In this document: positions 1-12,580 of the stretch, in pieces | Layout of the letters: each line of letters begins with the position of its first letter | How positions within the stretch are numbered: position 1 is the first letter of the stretch | Assembly (NCBI GenBank): GCA_950022295.1 | Contig: OX465596.1 | Span: forward strand, 5,890,001-5,954,000 | DNA from: Bromus sterilis | Lineage: Eukaryota > Streptophyta > Magnoliopsida > Poales > Poaceae | DNA length: 64,000 nucleotides | Direction: 5' to 3' | Made by a program: the position numbers and the translations under genes | Notes under the pieces: generated by a model | Seen by the model: only the letters and a program-made list of their open reading frames with translations | Database searches by the model: none | Told to the model about the DNA's origin: nothing

Positions 1-3000
1 TACGGCGCGGGTCGCGGGGTTCACGGAGAGGTCGGCGGAGTCGGCGGGGATCCTAGCGGAAGCCAAGGAAGAGGAGCCGCAAGAGGACCTTGTCGGGACG
101 ACTACGAGCAGCAGGGTCGCAACTACCACCACTACCACCAGCAGCAGTATTCCCCGAGACCGGCGGCGAGGATGCTCCCCTTCAGGCCCAAGGAGGTGGC
201 GAGCCCGTCGAAACCTCCTGGTAAGATTCGTGTCCTGATTTACAGTTGAACTCTGATATGCTTTGTTCGTTCCTCTGAAATGTGCGGTTGATCGATCAAA
301 GTGGTCAACGATTTCGTGATGGATCCTGCTCTGTTTACTTGTCTAATGCAGGCCCAGTGGTCCAGTGGTAAATTAGATCCTGCTCTGTTTGATTTCACCC
401 ATGTGGTTCATCGGGCGTGTGATTGCAATTTTCGTTGGTTTGCGTGCCATGGCATTTGCCATCTTAGATTGTTTCTTATTTCGGTAGTGCTTCATCATTT
501 TGCAGTATGTGAATGCCAAAATGTATTGTAAGTAATAAATGCTTCTGATTGGGCTGATGATTATCTCTCTGTATGATAAGTTCCATGTGCTTCATGCCTG
601 CATTGTCTCATGATTATGCAGTTTCTCTTGTAGTTGTAGTATTATGAATGCCTAAGTGTGTGCTCCAATGTTTATAGATTCATATAAGTGGGGTTATCTC
701 TCTGTATGATAACTTGATATGTTCCCTTTACTGCATTACAGCTGTACTTATAGCAGCTATTGGTACCTCTTGTTCTCTCATGTCTTGAATCCATATGAAG
801 CGTTTAATTATTTGCTTGATAGGGCCATTGCAATCCAGTTTTTCTTGAAAAGGTCGGAAGAAGATGTGCTAATGAACTCACCTACGCTAACTGAATTTTT
901 AAACTGTTGTTAGTAAACTCGGTTCCACAATTTTGGGATGAAGATGTGGTGTTGACTACATACTAACTGAACTTCTAAACTTTTGTTGATAACCTCTTTT
1001 CCCCAAATTTGAGATGGCAAATAATTGTTTGAGAGGATGCAGAGCATAAGAGATAAAATGAAATCCTGTCAGATAGCACTAGAGGAACCTTGGTAGTTAG
1101 GTATGTCACCTTGTAGTTTCAGCACTTTTAGAACATCATTTAACTACAGTATCCTTTATCAAGAATACAAGAAAGCATCAGAGTTGTCACTGGTGAAAAC
1201 TTGTATCTTATTCTCCTTGGGATTTTTCTTAGGAAATTTTTATTTCACAAGTAGGCTTGCATGAATGCCTCAATCAATAAGTTTCTTCATGCTATGGTTT
1301 GGAGATAGCATGAAAAACTTTGGGACTTTTGGGGCCACCATTCATAGTACTATTTCCTGATTTTACTTGGGAGCCTTGTGAACTCTGGCATTATTCGTTC
1401 GCTCCTCTGAAATGTTCTAAACATGGGTGGTTGACCGATCAAGTGATCAACGTTTTCGTGATGGTTAGTCAATTAGAGCCTGTGCTGTTTTATTTCACGT
1501 ATGTGGTTAACCGAAGCGTCCATGCTGTATTAGCGTGTACCTGCTATCTTATTTGAAACCGCGGGCCTGTGAATGCAATTTTTTTTGGTTGCGTGTTGAT
1601 TTACAATAGCATTTACATTGTGTTGATCTTAGTTTGTTTCTTATTTTGATAGTGTTTCATGATTTTGCAGTATATGAAGCTTTATACGCTTCTGTTTGTA
1701 GTATTGCGGATGCCAAATGTGCTCCAAGTTTTATGGATCGAGATAGGCTGATAATTATCTCTCTGTATGATAGGTTCCATTCCATGTGCTGCATCCTGCA
1801 TGCCTGCATTGTCTCATGATTATGCAGTTTATCAAGTTTCTGTATTACGAATGCCTAAGTGTGCTCAAATGTTTATAGATTATGATAACTTAATAGGTTC
1901 CCTTTGCTGTATTACAGCTGTACTTTGTTGCATTACCTTTTATTCTCTCGTGTCTTGAATCCATATGAAGCGTTTGATTTTTAGCTTGATAGGGCCATTG
2001 CAATCCTGTTTTGCTTGAAAAAATGTGAGGAAGATATGGTAATGAACTCACCTACGCTAACTGAACTTTTAAACTGTTGCTACTAACTCTGTTCTGCAAT
2101 TTTGAGGTGGCAAATGATTGTTTGAGATAAAAGGAAATCCTGTCAGATAGCACTAGAGGAACCTTGGAAGTTTGGTATATCACCTTGTAGTTTTAGACCA
2201 TTTAGAACATCATTTAACTACAGTATCCTTTATCAAGAATACAAGAAAGCATCAGAGTTTTCACTGATGAAAACATGTATCTGATCATGCTAGGGATTTT
2301 TCTTAGGAATATTTTATTTCACAACTAGTTTTGCATGAATCTGTAAATTGATCAGTTGCTTCATGCTATTGTTTGGAGTCAGCATGAACAAGTTTGGGCC
2401 TTTGGGGGCACCATTTGTAGTACAGTTTCCTGATTTTACTTGCACGAGCCTTGTGAACTCTGGCATGTTTCCTCTGAAACGTTAGAAAGGAGTGATAAAT
2501 TATTTCGCGTATGTGGTCATAGAGGTGATGCGCCAATCATCCATGTTGTAGTAGCGGGGACCTGCTATTTTATTTGAAACTACGGGCCTCTGATTGCAAT
2601 TCTTTTGCTTGCGTGCTGATTTACAATAGCAGTTGCATCGGTGTAATCTCAGATTGTTTCTTATTTTGATTGTGATTCATGATTATGAAGTACATAAAAT
2701 TTGCACGCTTCTGTTTGTAGCATTGCGGATGCCAAAATCAAAATGTTCTCCAAGTTTTATGGATCGAGATAGATTGGACCGAGGATGATCTATATGTATG
2801 ATAAGTTCCATGTGTTGCATGCCTGCATTATCTCATGATTATGCAGTTTCTCAAGTTTCATACGGTTCTGTTGTAGTACTATGAATGCCTAAGTGTGCTC
2901 GAAAGTTTACAGTTCTGTATAAGTTCCCTTCGCTGCATACAGCTGTACTTATAGCAGTTATTGATAGTACCTGTTAATTCTTTTGTGTTGAATCCATAGG

Positions 3001-6000
3001 AAGCTTTTGATTCTTAGCCTAACGGGGTCATTACAATCCTGTTTTGCTTGAAAGAGTGGCAGAAAGATATGATAATGAACTCACCTAAATGCTAACTGAA
3101 CTTCTAAACTGTTAGTAGTAAGCTCTGTTCCATGATTTTGGGATGACAATTGATTGTGTGAGAGAATGCACAGTGTATGAGATAAAAGGAACCTGGGTAA
3201 TTTGGTATGCCATTATCAGAAGACAAGAAAGCATCACAGTTTTCATCAGTGAAAACCTGGATCTGATTCTTTTTGGATTTTTTCTTAGGAGTTTGTTGTT
3301 TCATAAGTCAGACCAGCATCACAGTTTTTACCAGTGAAAACATGCATGCGTCATTGGATCAGTTGCTTCATGCTATGGTTTGGACTCAGCATGGAGAAGA
3401 ACTTTGGCCTTTTGGGGTCACTTTTTGTAGTAGCAAAATGAACTGCACTGCAGGGGAACACCTACTATCTGAAGTTGGAAACGATGAGCGATCTCCTCTC
3501 CTTATAGCTACAATTACTTCTGCATTTTAATTTGGGAAATTGTAGTGCGCTATCCAAACTGCTAGCAAAATTGTATAGCTTATTTTTATCCTACATTCCC
3601 CCTGTTTTAAGAGCATGCTACGGTACTGCTTTCCTTGTGTAAAACTTTGCTGTTTCTAACTGTTCTCCGCCCCTCAGGCCGACTCATTGGACCTAGTGAA
3701 GAGGTAGAAGTGAAGCTCTTGGTGAACCACTTTATAATCAAGTTTGGGGAACCAACCATCTTCCACTATGTTATCAAGGTCGACCATGAGGCTTCAGGAG
3801 GCTTGGAGCTCTCCAAGACAGACCAGAATTTTGCAAAGGTTGAGCTCTTGAAGATACTGAAGCAGACTCCATATTCATTAGCTATTGCGTATGATGGCAA
3901 GGGCAATCTGTACAGCTTTGCCAAATTGCCAGAAGGTCTGCACTCGAGTGTGAAAGTTCGGTCAGGGGCCTACAATGCTTCATTTGAATTCAAGGAGGAG
4001 CTGTCGATATACTCTGATGATCCTGTGTCTAGAAATGTGTTGAAGTGCCTTGATGTCGTTGTGCGTGAGGCTTCAAGCTTGGACAAAATTATTATTGGGC
4101 AGACATTATATTCACACCACTGGCCTGTGACTGTGAGTAAGAGCAGCCATGTTAATGTTCCTGCCAAAGCTCTAGGGGGTACCAAGCAGACCCTAAAATC
4201 CACTAAACAAGGGATGGTCTTATGTGTGGATTATTCAGTTATGGAATTTTTCAAACCTGGAGGCAGTGTTCTGGATCTTGTAAAGCAGTTGCTGACGCGC
4301 TCTGGCAGAAGGAAGTCCCTTACCGTCCATAGTGAAGCACTAAACGAGGAAGAGCAAAAATATTTGGAGCATCAGCTCAAAGGCCTGTGTCTTACCGTGA
4401 GTTACCAGAAGAAGTCATCTTTAGGACAAAGCAGTGGAACAACAACTCGAAAGTACAAGGTTCAAGGGCTGACAGCTGAGGCTGCCCAACGGATCACATT
4501 CAAGGATTTTGATTCAGCGGAGAACCTTTTCAACCTTGTTAAGTACTATCATGAGAAGTATGGAAAGGAGATTCAGTATACAATGCTTCCATGCTTGGTT
4601 TTGAACAAGAAACCAGAGAAGCCAAACTATGTCCCGATGGAGCTTTGTCTTCTTTATCGATGGCAGAAGTATCCGAAGGATTCCAAGCAGGAACTGATGA
4701 GGCCACCCGGCATATCTGAGCGGAGAAACAAGATTGAGTGCATTGTTAATGATAAATATGATGGGCCTTGCAGGTAACTATTTTGTGTTTGTGTGCCCTT
4801 CTACTTCTGCATAGGCATGGCCATCCGTTCTTTCTTTTTGTCAAATCTGGAAACCTAATATATCACGTATTTAATTGCTGATGTGAATGTAAATCCAGTG
4901 CAACATAATTTGCTAGAAGTTTAACGCAATAGGTTTTTTTTCTGTTTGCACAATCCTCTACAACAGAACTTGAAATTTATGCCGATATGTGTATGTGAAA
5001 GAAACATGAAGTTTAACTATGTTATTGATATATTTGTCAACTCACTGCCCACTTATGTAATTTTTGTTTATGCTCTACTTAAAGTACATTTTCTGTCATT
5101 TTCTTTCTTTGGAAGGAAAAAAAGGATCCGATACTAGCTTATTGAAAAATTAGCAAAAGGAACTCATGTTCATTACCAGCTACTAATTACACTTTTACTT
5201 GCAGAGGAAAGAAAGCCAAAGATTTCAAGATTTCATTGGGGAAACAGATGACAGAAGTCAAGGGCAGGATCCTTCTTCCCCCAGTGCTAAAACTGGGTGA
5301 CTCTAAAGAATTGAGTATTCCTTTCGCTAACCGCCAGTGGAACCTCCAAGGCCACAAACTATGCGAAGGCCAGTCTCTCAGGTGCTGGGGAATGGTCGAT
5401 TTCAGTGAATGTGAGCCCTGCTTCATGGATGTGCTTATTGGAAAGATTGTCAGAAAGTGCAAGGATCTCGGCATTATGATGAACCCTAAGCCAAGATTCC
5501 TGCACACGTCAGCAATGTGGGTGCTATCCGATCGGGACAAACTACATGCGGAGCTTAACAAAGCCAAGGAGGCTGCTGCGGGTTTGCAACTCCTCTTGTG
5601 CCCGATGTTAGAGCAGCATCCTGGTTACAAGAAGCTGAAGCTCATCTGTGAGACGGAGCTGGGGATCCTGACTCAGTGTTTCTTGATCCCCCAGGCAACC
5701 AAACACAAGGGCCAGGACCAGTACTTGACAAACCTTGCCCTCAAGATTAACACCAAGCTCGGAGGCTGCAACATCCAGCTTTCTGAAGGGCTTCCAAAGG
5801 TGACTGGAACGCGTTTCATGTTCATCGGCGCAGACGTGAACCATCCGCCTCCCGGTGACATTGAGAGTCCTTCGATAGCAGCTGTTGTGGCGTCCATGGA
5901 TTGCCCCAGCGCCAGCACGTACGTGTCCAGAATCCATGCTCAGGATCATCGCCAGGAGAAGATTCAGAACCTCGGTACCATGTGCAAGGAGCTTATCCAA

Positions 6001-6621
6001 GTTTACAAGCAGAGGAACGGCGGCTTCAAGCCAGACACGATCATATACTTCCGGGACGGTGTCAGCGACGAGCAATTCGACATGGTCCGCAACGAGGAGC
6101 TAGTATCCATGAAGGATGGTATCTGCGAGGAAGGCTACTCGCCGAGTATCACGGTGGTCGTGGCCAAGAAGCGCCACCACACGCGGCTGTTCCCCAACGA
6201 CAGAAAAGAGCTGCGGACGGCCAACGGCAATGTGCTCCCTGGCACGGTCGTCGACACCGTCGTGGTCGACAACTCGCAGGAGGAGGAGGACTTCTTCCTG
6301 TGCAGCCACGACGGGCTGCACGGGACGAGCCGGCCGACGCACTACTACATGCTGAAGAACGGGCACAGCTTCCAGCTCGTCGACCTGGAGAAGCTGGTGT
6401 ACAGCATGTGCTTCGTCTTCGCGCGCTGCACCAAGCCCGTGTCGCTGACAGCTCCCATCAAGTACGCCGACATGGCGGCCTACCGTGGCAGGGACTACTA
6501 CGACAGCAGGATGGCGTCCCTGCGGTCCCAGGAGCCCGGGTCGTGGTCATCCGCAGGTGCTCCCCAGTCCCAGGAGCTGCTGGTGCACGCGGATCTCCAG
6601 AACATGATGTTCTTCGTCTGA
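1..6621 (+). CDS. Argonaute, AGO2/AGO3 clade (5' partial)
   Basis: Small-RNA-guided silencing effector (RISC core). Three exons are visible: <1-220, 3678-4773 and 5205-6621; all junctions are GT-AG and phases join without a stop, giving 910 residues with the N-terminus outside the window. Exon 1 encodes a Gly/Arg-rich and Gln/His-rich tail, usual for AGO2-type proteins. Exon 2 carries ArgoN, linker and PAZ. Exon 3 carries MID and PIWI. Catalytic residues in this partial numbering are Asp649 (GADVNHP), Asp723 (FRDGVSD) and Asp861 (KYADMAAYRGR); the third is Asp where AGO1-type proteins have His. DDD is a hallmark of the AGO2/AGO3 clade. The C-terminus MMFFV matches the family ending. The frame is intact, so the protein should be slicer competent (inference). 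Grass AGO2 and AGO3 are close paralogues and I cannot separate them. Members are linked to antiviral and stress silencing (family knowledge). Confidence 0.93.
221..3677 (+). repeat. Argonaute intron with three tandem ~1.05 kb copies
   Basis: This 3457-bp intron (gtaag donor, ctcag acceptor) is built of three diverged head-to-tail copies: about 242-1375, 1376-2451 and 2452-3440. Each begins with a 'gaactctg...cctctgaaa' block. Each includes a 'gaatccata.gaagc' block (near 790, 1957, 2990) and ends with a 'gcttcatgcta.tgtttgga' block (near 1285, 2358, 3365). The spacing of these anchors is roughly 1.0-1.1 kb. No exon-like coding was recognised in the copies; short ORFs here look spurious. Confidence 0.85.
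4774..5204 (+). other. Argonaute intron 2 (as visible)
   Basis: 431-bp AT-rich intron between the PAZ-end exon and the MID/PIWI exon. Donor is cag|gtaact and acceptor cttgcag|agg; splicing rebuilds an Arg codon across the junction and keeps the frame. Nothing else is seen in it. Confidence 0.85.
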
Positions 6622-6670
6622 TCTGATCCAACATTACCTTCTGCTTCTCGCTGCGTATAGTCTGTTCTGA

Positions 6671-6912
6671 TACAGCTTTGCTGTGTTGTGTACATTGCTC
6701 CTCGCCAAAATGGTTGGCTCTTACTACAGCTTTTCTGTCTTCTGTACATGATCGCTGAATTGGTTGCCTCTTGCAGGCAGCTTTGCTGTCTTGTATACAT
6801 GCTCGTCAAATCGGTTGGCTCTTACAGCTTTGCTGTGTTCTGTATATGCTTATCAAATTGGTTCTCATAGCTTTGCTATGTTCTGTACGTGCTCGCCAAA
6901 TTGGCTTGTTAC
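6671..6912 (+). repeat. Minisatellite in the Argonaute 3' UTR / downstream flank
   Basis: Five tandem copies of a 43-54 bp unit start about 50 bp after the Argonaute stop: near 6671, 6725, 6779, 6826 and 6869. The shared core is 'agcttt.ctgt.tt.tgtac' followed by 'ctcg.caaat.ggttgg'. The units have diverged and shorten towards the 3' side. This lies where the 3' UTR should be; the polyadenylation site is not located. Confidence 0.8.
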
Positions 6913-7852
6913 AAACTCTTTCTGGACAGTGTTGTGTCCATTCTGTATTTCTGTTACTGGAGATAGATACTGCTTATTACTGTTTAGTGATTACTCTAAA
7001 TCAACAGAGAAGTAGTTTCATTCTTCCTGCTTTTTTCACGATCCATATTTCAGCGGATGTGACATGTGAGATTTTTTTAAACATTTCTTTTCGGTTGTAC
7101 GTACAAGGTAGCCAGCCAGCTACAAGAGATCCATTTGGGATGCACTACTGCTGCATAGGAAAATTCAGGGTACATTACACTGAACGGCGGTTACCTAAGT
7201 CAAACAAACTCATAGCATTCAGTGGATTGGCAAACAAACTACCCATTGAAGCGCATAGCCTATGTTCTTCAAACCTAGGCTGGCAGGGTAACATTATAAC
7301 TAAATCACTAACGCATCGAAAATAGGTTGTGGAGTGCGACAGTGCCAACTATCCAATCCATGGGGAATAAAGCCACCGTGTTTGCATTCCTCTAACTCTA
7401 CTCTTACTTCTACTCTTGCAAGTCATTCCTATTTGTTGCCTATACTCTTGTAAACTCACGTGTGTAGGGTGTTTCATATACTACCATAGAAAACCTTCAA
7501 ATTTCCAAGGAAAAAATGATTTAGGAAAATATCCCTCTTTGTTGCTTATATTTATATTCCCTCCCCTACATACTTAATTGATCCTACAGATGAAAAAATC
7601 TGTTTTGGGGTGTAAGCGGTGGATCGAGATGGTATGGCACAAGACATCCGATTTACCCCTAAGAAGGTACGACCCTACTATTTCCTTTGGTGGTTATATT
7701 GCTAAAGGGCTCATCGACGGTCAGGTGGATCGCGAGGAGATCGGTTTCTTTGGTTACAAGATCTCGGCGTTGGCAGAGGAAAAAGAAGAAGATGGGGGTA
7801 CGTGGGAACCCTCATACTAGGAATCTAGAATGTGTTGTATCTCCCTACCTCG
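6913..7852. other. Intergenic, no gene recognised
   Basis: Low-complexity to moderate sequence downstream of the Argonaute gene. An ORF at 7578-7820 (80 codons) has no domain I recognise. It could be a gene or transposon fragment, and I do not call it as a gene. Confidence 0.5.
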
Positions 7853-8264
7853 AGTGGGGATTTTTGGATTCTAAGCTCCAGTGAGCTCATTTTTTGAAAA
7901 AAATAATCAAAAAACATATTTTTAAGATTCCAAAAATTCGGAAAGAAAATACGCATGCACATTGAGGTGTATACGACATATCTGGAAAAGTTTATGATAA
8001 AATACGCTTTGGTGTGAGCTACACATAAAAGACAAATTCATTTACTTTAATAGTGAATAGTATGTGTGTTAGAAATACAAGTTTTTTCCATTTTTGAGTA
8101 GCTCGCATACAAACATATTTCACCGTGAAACTTTGCAAACAAGTAATATACATTCATATGTTTATGTGTGTGTGTTTTCAGATTTTCTAGAAACCTAAAA
8201 ATTAGATTTTTGAATTTTCAAAATTAAGGGGGCCATGAAGCTCGGGATCCAAAAGCCATTTCCG
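7853..8264. mobile_element. Non-autonomous MULE-like MITE
   Basis: About 412 bp bounded by imperfect inverted ends: left 'tttttggattctaagctcc', right (reverse complement) 'cttttggatcccgagcttc'. It is flanked by the direct repeat ccctacctcg at 7843-7852 and 8265-8274. A 9-10 bp target duplication fits Mutator-like elements. It has no coding capacity and an AT-rich interior. Confidence 0.65.
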
Positions 8265-8445
8265 CCCTACCTCGTCTTGTATACTTGAGCATGCTAGGAT
8301 TATATAACTTAGGCTAGACTGAGGTGGGTGCTCCACTAGCTTTGCTCAGACGAGCCGTTCACTCTCGTGTTTCTGTTGTCGGGCCTCGTCGGGTAGCGTG
8401 GCGATTGAACGAGGGCCCAGACTCGTGTAGCTGGCATAGTACAAC

Positions 8446-8474
8446 AGTAGATAATACCCCGCGCGTTGCCGCGG
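8446..8474 (-). mobile_element. Helitron-like 3' end motif (degenerate)
   Basis: The motif 'ataccccgcgcgttgccgcgg' style palindrome is, on the minus strand, a GC-rich stem followed by a short AT stretch, as at Helitron 3' ends. The expected CTRR is here CTAC, so the end looks decayed. The same motif recurs at 28003-28030 with an intact CTAG. The 5' end was not found. Confidence 0.3.
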
Positions 8475-9687
8475 AACTTTCTAATTTATATAAGCAGCTT
8501 CGACCCATCAAAAAAAATATAAGCAGCTTCGAAAATATTTTTAATCGAATGAATGAACAAGAAATATAACATCAATTAAGATCCAAATGGAATATAAAGC
8601 TTTAGCAGTAACAAATACACTTTTTTTACAAACATACAAAGATTTAGCATCCCGAATAGTAAGACTGGTTTGTAAGAGCATTATTTGAGCACATTTCTCA
8701 ACAAAAATAATCTGGTAAAGTCGGTTGGCTTATAGTGACTTCAATAGACGCAATGTTCATATGTACGTAAATATTTGGATCCACAAAGCACACCTGAAAT
8801 CTAGTCATCGTGCCAAGTGCCATAAAGCGAGACATGAGGAGCTAGTTGAGATAGCTCATCATGCTATAACATACAACTATACATCTCTTAAAGTCACCAA
8901 AGAAGTTATAATGTACACAAATAGAACTTCAAGAGAGACAAAACTCAGATGATTCATGCTGCTAGTTAATCTATGATTTTCATGACAACATGTAGCCAAC
9001 ACCTTTAGAATTAGGAACTGAAACACAATTATTTGTTACTTGGGTTGTCCTTATTGGCAGTCTTGAAAGAAACTGCATTAAAGAGTATATACTTTGAGAA
9101 AACAACTGAAAACACTTGGGGAATGGAATCCTCATATTTATCCTGAATATTGTTGTTCATAACCACTCCATCAAGATCAGCCCTAGGTGGACGGAGACTG
9201 TCTGATGCAATCCTTTTTCTTGTTTTGATGTTGTGCATGTCAAAATAAATTGAGAAACTCTAACCCTCCATGTAAATCATGTATATATCATTGATCATAG
9301 AAGCCATCAATTGGAAATTACCAATGGATGGTTTCTATGATCAGCACATCCTGGGAGCAGTACATGGTTATTCCCCAAGGGCTTATTAACCGAATGCTTG
9401 TAAGACTTGTAAGTTTCGTTCTATGGAATGGGACTGGAGCTTTGCCTTTGCCTCTAAAGAAAATTACCAACGGATGGTTAACGTGAGAACATTCCAGGGT
9501 GTGTTCAATGAAGTAAGAAAAGAAAATGCAGTGATGTTCGTTGAATGGAGCTAAACTGTACTCATATGAGAGGTGTACGTACCAATACCAATAGGAGGAA
9601 TGAAATTAGCCTTACGCCCCTTGATAAGCAGCGAGTAAGGAACGGTAAATAGGAGTAAGCAGCGACCAGCTAGGAAGAATCACAGTG
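8475..9687. other. Intergenic, AT-rich, no gene recognised
   Basis: Only short unsupported ORFs are present. It contains a short foldback (9292-9343, separate entry) and a partial echo of its arm near 9463-9480. The right edge is the CACTA insertion site. Confidence 0.5.
9292..9343. repeat. 52-nt near-perfect hairpin
   Basis: The arm starting tgatcatagaagccatc is matched by the reverse complement of the arm ending ggtttctatgatca. The arms are 23 nt with two mismatches around a 6-nt loop. Outside it, ccatgta (near 9268) and tacatgg (near 9361) can pair further. The arms are short for a plant MIRNA precursor but not excluded. It could equally be a foldback remnant of a small transposon. Confidence 0.6.
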
Positions 9688-10194
9688 CACTACGGGATTG
9701 AGGGTAAACGCCGACGGCCGGTGTCTACGTCGCGACATTGGCGTAGATCTTGAGGAAAGAAGGGCGGCTGCGTGACCGTCGGCGTAATAAAACCGAACGT
9801 GCGACGGCGTTAAACGGCCTAACGGCACAAGACCTACGCGAACGGCATTGCCCTCGGCGTATGTTTTTTCCAACAAAATAAAAAATAATTAAAAAATTCA
9901 AAAACAAAATCAAAAAAAAATTAAAAAATTCAAACAGGGATACGCCTACGGCAAAGTCGTCGGCGTAGCAATCAAAAAATTAATAATTTAAAAAATTCGA
10001 AAAATATATAATAAAAAATAAAAATTTCAAACGGGGAGACGCCTATGGCCAGGCCGTCGGCGTAGCAATAAAAAATAAAAAAATGCTTTTTTTTTTTGAA
10101 TTTTTTGTTAAAAAAAATAAAAAAATCAAACGGGGATACGCCTACGGCCAGGCCGTCGGCGTAGCAATAAAAAAATCGATTTAAAAAAACTTAA

Positions 10195-12330
10195 ATTACT
10201 ACTTGTGTACTCAGAAATGATTTTTCGAAAAAATAAAGAGCAAACTATCAAGCACATATAGTTCAAATTTGATACCGTTCCAACTAAATCTGCAGAAATT
10301 TGTTTTTTTTTCAGGAGAGGTATACAAAAAAATATTTTACATGAAAAATTTGGTCAATTGTGAATAAAATATGCTCTATTATTTTTTTTAAATGGAGTAA
10401 TTCAAGTTGAAAAATGGATTTTTCCTAAAAAAATTAAAACTTCATTTGGCAAACTTGTTGCCAAGTATAATATACACACATGTGTAAAATATGAGTTTAT
10501 TTAAGAAAACTATCCTTTAAATCTAGCTATAACATCAGTCATTTGGTTTGAAAGTCACGAATCTTCATACTCGATAGCTCATTTTGAGAAGACTTTTTTA
10601 AGATGTTTGACTTATTCCAAGTTTGTTGTTTTTTATGGTTACTAGGACATAAATTAGGATGCAACGCGAAAGTTTTACATTTTTTTTCTTTTTTTTGAAT
10701 TATTTTTTTCGATTTCAAAGGGTGGTCAAAACGGGGTCGGGGCATGGCCGGTGATAGCTAGGGGTGAAATCTTGCAAAACTCTTGGTGGATCTATGATGA
10801 AATCGCTACTTGTGTACCTATAAATGATTTTTTGATAAAATAAAGAGCAAACTATCAAGCACATGTAGTTTAAATTTGACCCCGTTCCAACTGAATCTGC
10901 AGAAATTTATCTTTTTCAGGAGAGATATATAAAAAATATTTTACATGGAAACTTTGATCAATTGTGAATAAAATATGGTCTAGGTATTTACGAAAATTGA
11001 GTGATTCAAGTTGACATCAAATATTTGGTACATCCTTCATTAAAACCCCCTACTTTTGTCACTCGGAAAATGAAAAATGGATTTTTCGTGCAAAGAAAAT
11101 AAAAACTTCCTTTGTCAAACTTGTTGGCTATATACACACATGTGTAACATATGAGTTCATTTGGAAAAACTATCCTTTGAATCTAGCTATAACATCGGTC
11201 ATTTGGCTTGAAAGTCATGAATCTTCATACTCGATAGTTCATTTTGAAAAGACTTTTTCAAGATATTTGTCTTATTCCAAATTTGTTGTATTGTATGATT
11301 ACTAGGACATAAATTAGGATGCAACGCAAAGATTTTACAATTTTTTGATTTTTTTAATTATTTTTGTCGATTTCAAAAAGTGGTCAAAACGGGGGGCATG
11401 GCCGGCGGTAATAGCTACGGGTGAAATCTTGAAAAACAATTAGTGGATCTATGATGAAATGACTACTTGTGTACCTATAAATGATTTTTTTTAAAAATAA
11501 AGAGCAAACTTTCAAGCACACGTAGTTCAAATTTGACCCCGTTCCAGCTGAATCTACATAAACTTGTCTTTTTCAAGAGAGGTATATCAAAAATATTTTA
11601 CATGGAAACTTTGGTCAATTTTGAATAAAATATGGTCTAGTATTTTACAAAAATGGATTGATTCAAGTTGACATCAAATATTTGGTACATCCTAAAAACT
11701 CCTACTTTTGTCACTCGGAAAATAAAAAATGGATTTTTCGTGCAAAGAAAATAAAAACTTTCTTTGTTAAACTTGTTTGCTAGTATAATATACACACATG
11801 TGCAACATATGAGTTCATTTAGAAAAACTATCATTTGAATCTAGCTATAACATCAGTCATTTGGCTTAAAAGTCATGAATCTTCATACTCGATAGCTCAT
11901 TTTTAAAAGACTTTTTAAGATATTTGCCTTATTCCAAGTTTGTTATTTTGTATCGTTACTAGGACATAAATTAGGATGCAACACGAAGATTTTACATTTT
12001 TTTTAAATTATTTTTTTCAATTTCAAAAAGTGGTCAAAACGGGGGGCATGGACGGTGATAGCTAGGGGTGAAATCTTGCAAAAATATTGGTGGATCTATG
12101 ATAAATGACTACTTGTGTACCTAGAAAAAAAAATTTGAAAAAATAAAGAGCAAACTATCAAGCACATGTAGTTCAAATTTGACCCAGTTCCAACTGAATC
12201 TGCATAAACCTGTCTTTTTCAGGAGAGGTATATAAAAAATATTTTACATGAAAACTTTGATCAATTGTGAATAAAATATGGTGTAGTATTTTACAAAAAT
12301 GGAGTGGTTCAAGTTCACACACTAAATAGT
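10195..12330. repeat. Four tandem ~0.61-0.66 kb repeats inside the CACTA element
   Basis: Copies start with 'ctacttgtgtac' near 10199, 10806, 11463 and 12108. Each continues with 'aaagagcaaactatcaagca', a 'gttccaactgaatctgca' block and a 'caggagaggtatat' block. The last copy is cut short. Internal arrays of this kind are common in non-autonomous CACTA elements; no coding is seen. Confidence 0.85.
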
Positions 12331-12580
12331 GGCACACTATTGGCTAAGTGCACCACTAGTAATAGACAAAAAAAAATCAAAAAAAAATCAATTTTTTTCA
12401 TATATTTTAAAAATATTTTCATAATATGATAGGTAATCGATCGAAAAGTTTCAAAAAAATTTAAATTTCATCACACCCATGGACATCAACAAGGTCCTAG
12501 ATATCAACAAGGTTTAATAGGATTGATATGATACATATATCAACAAGTGTCTGTTAAACGAGCTGAACTTGGAGTTGAAT

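Noticed and set aside
5901..6626. 241-codon ORF in a second frame of the Argonaute PIWI exon
   Set aside because: Frame shadow of the GC-rich PIWI coding sequence; Arg/Gln-rich with no family features.
10195..12330. CRISPR-like or satellite array
   Set aside because: Units are ~0.6 kb, diverged, and bounded by CACTA termini; this is internal transposon structure in a plant genome.
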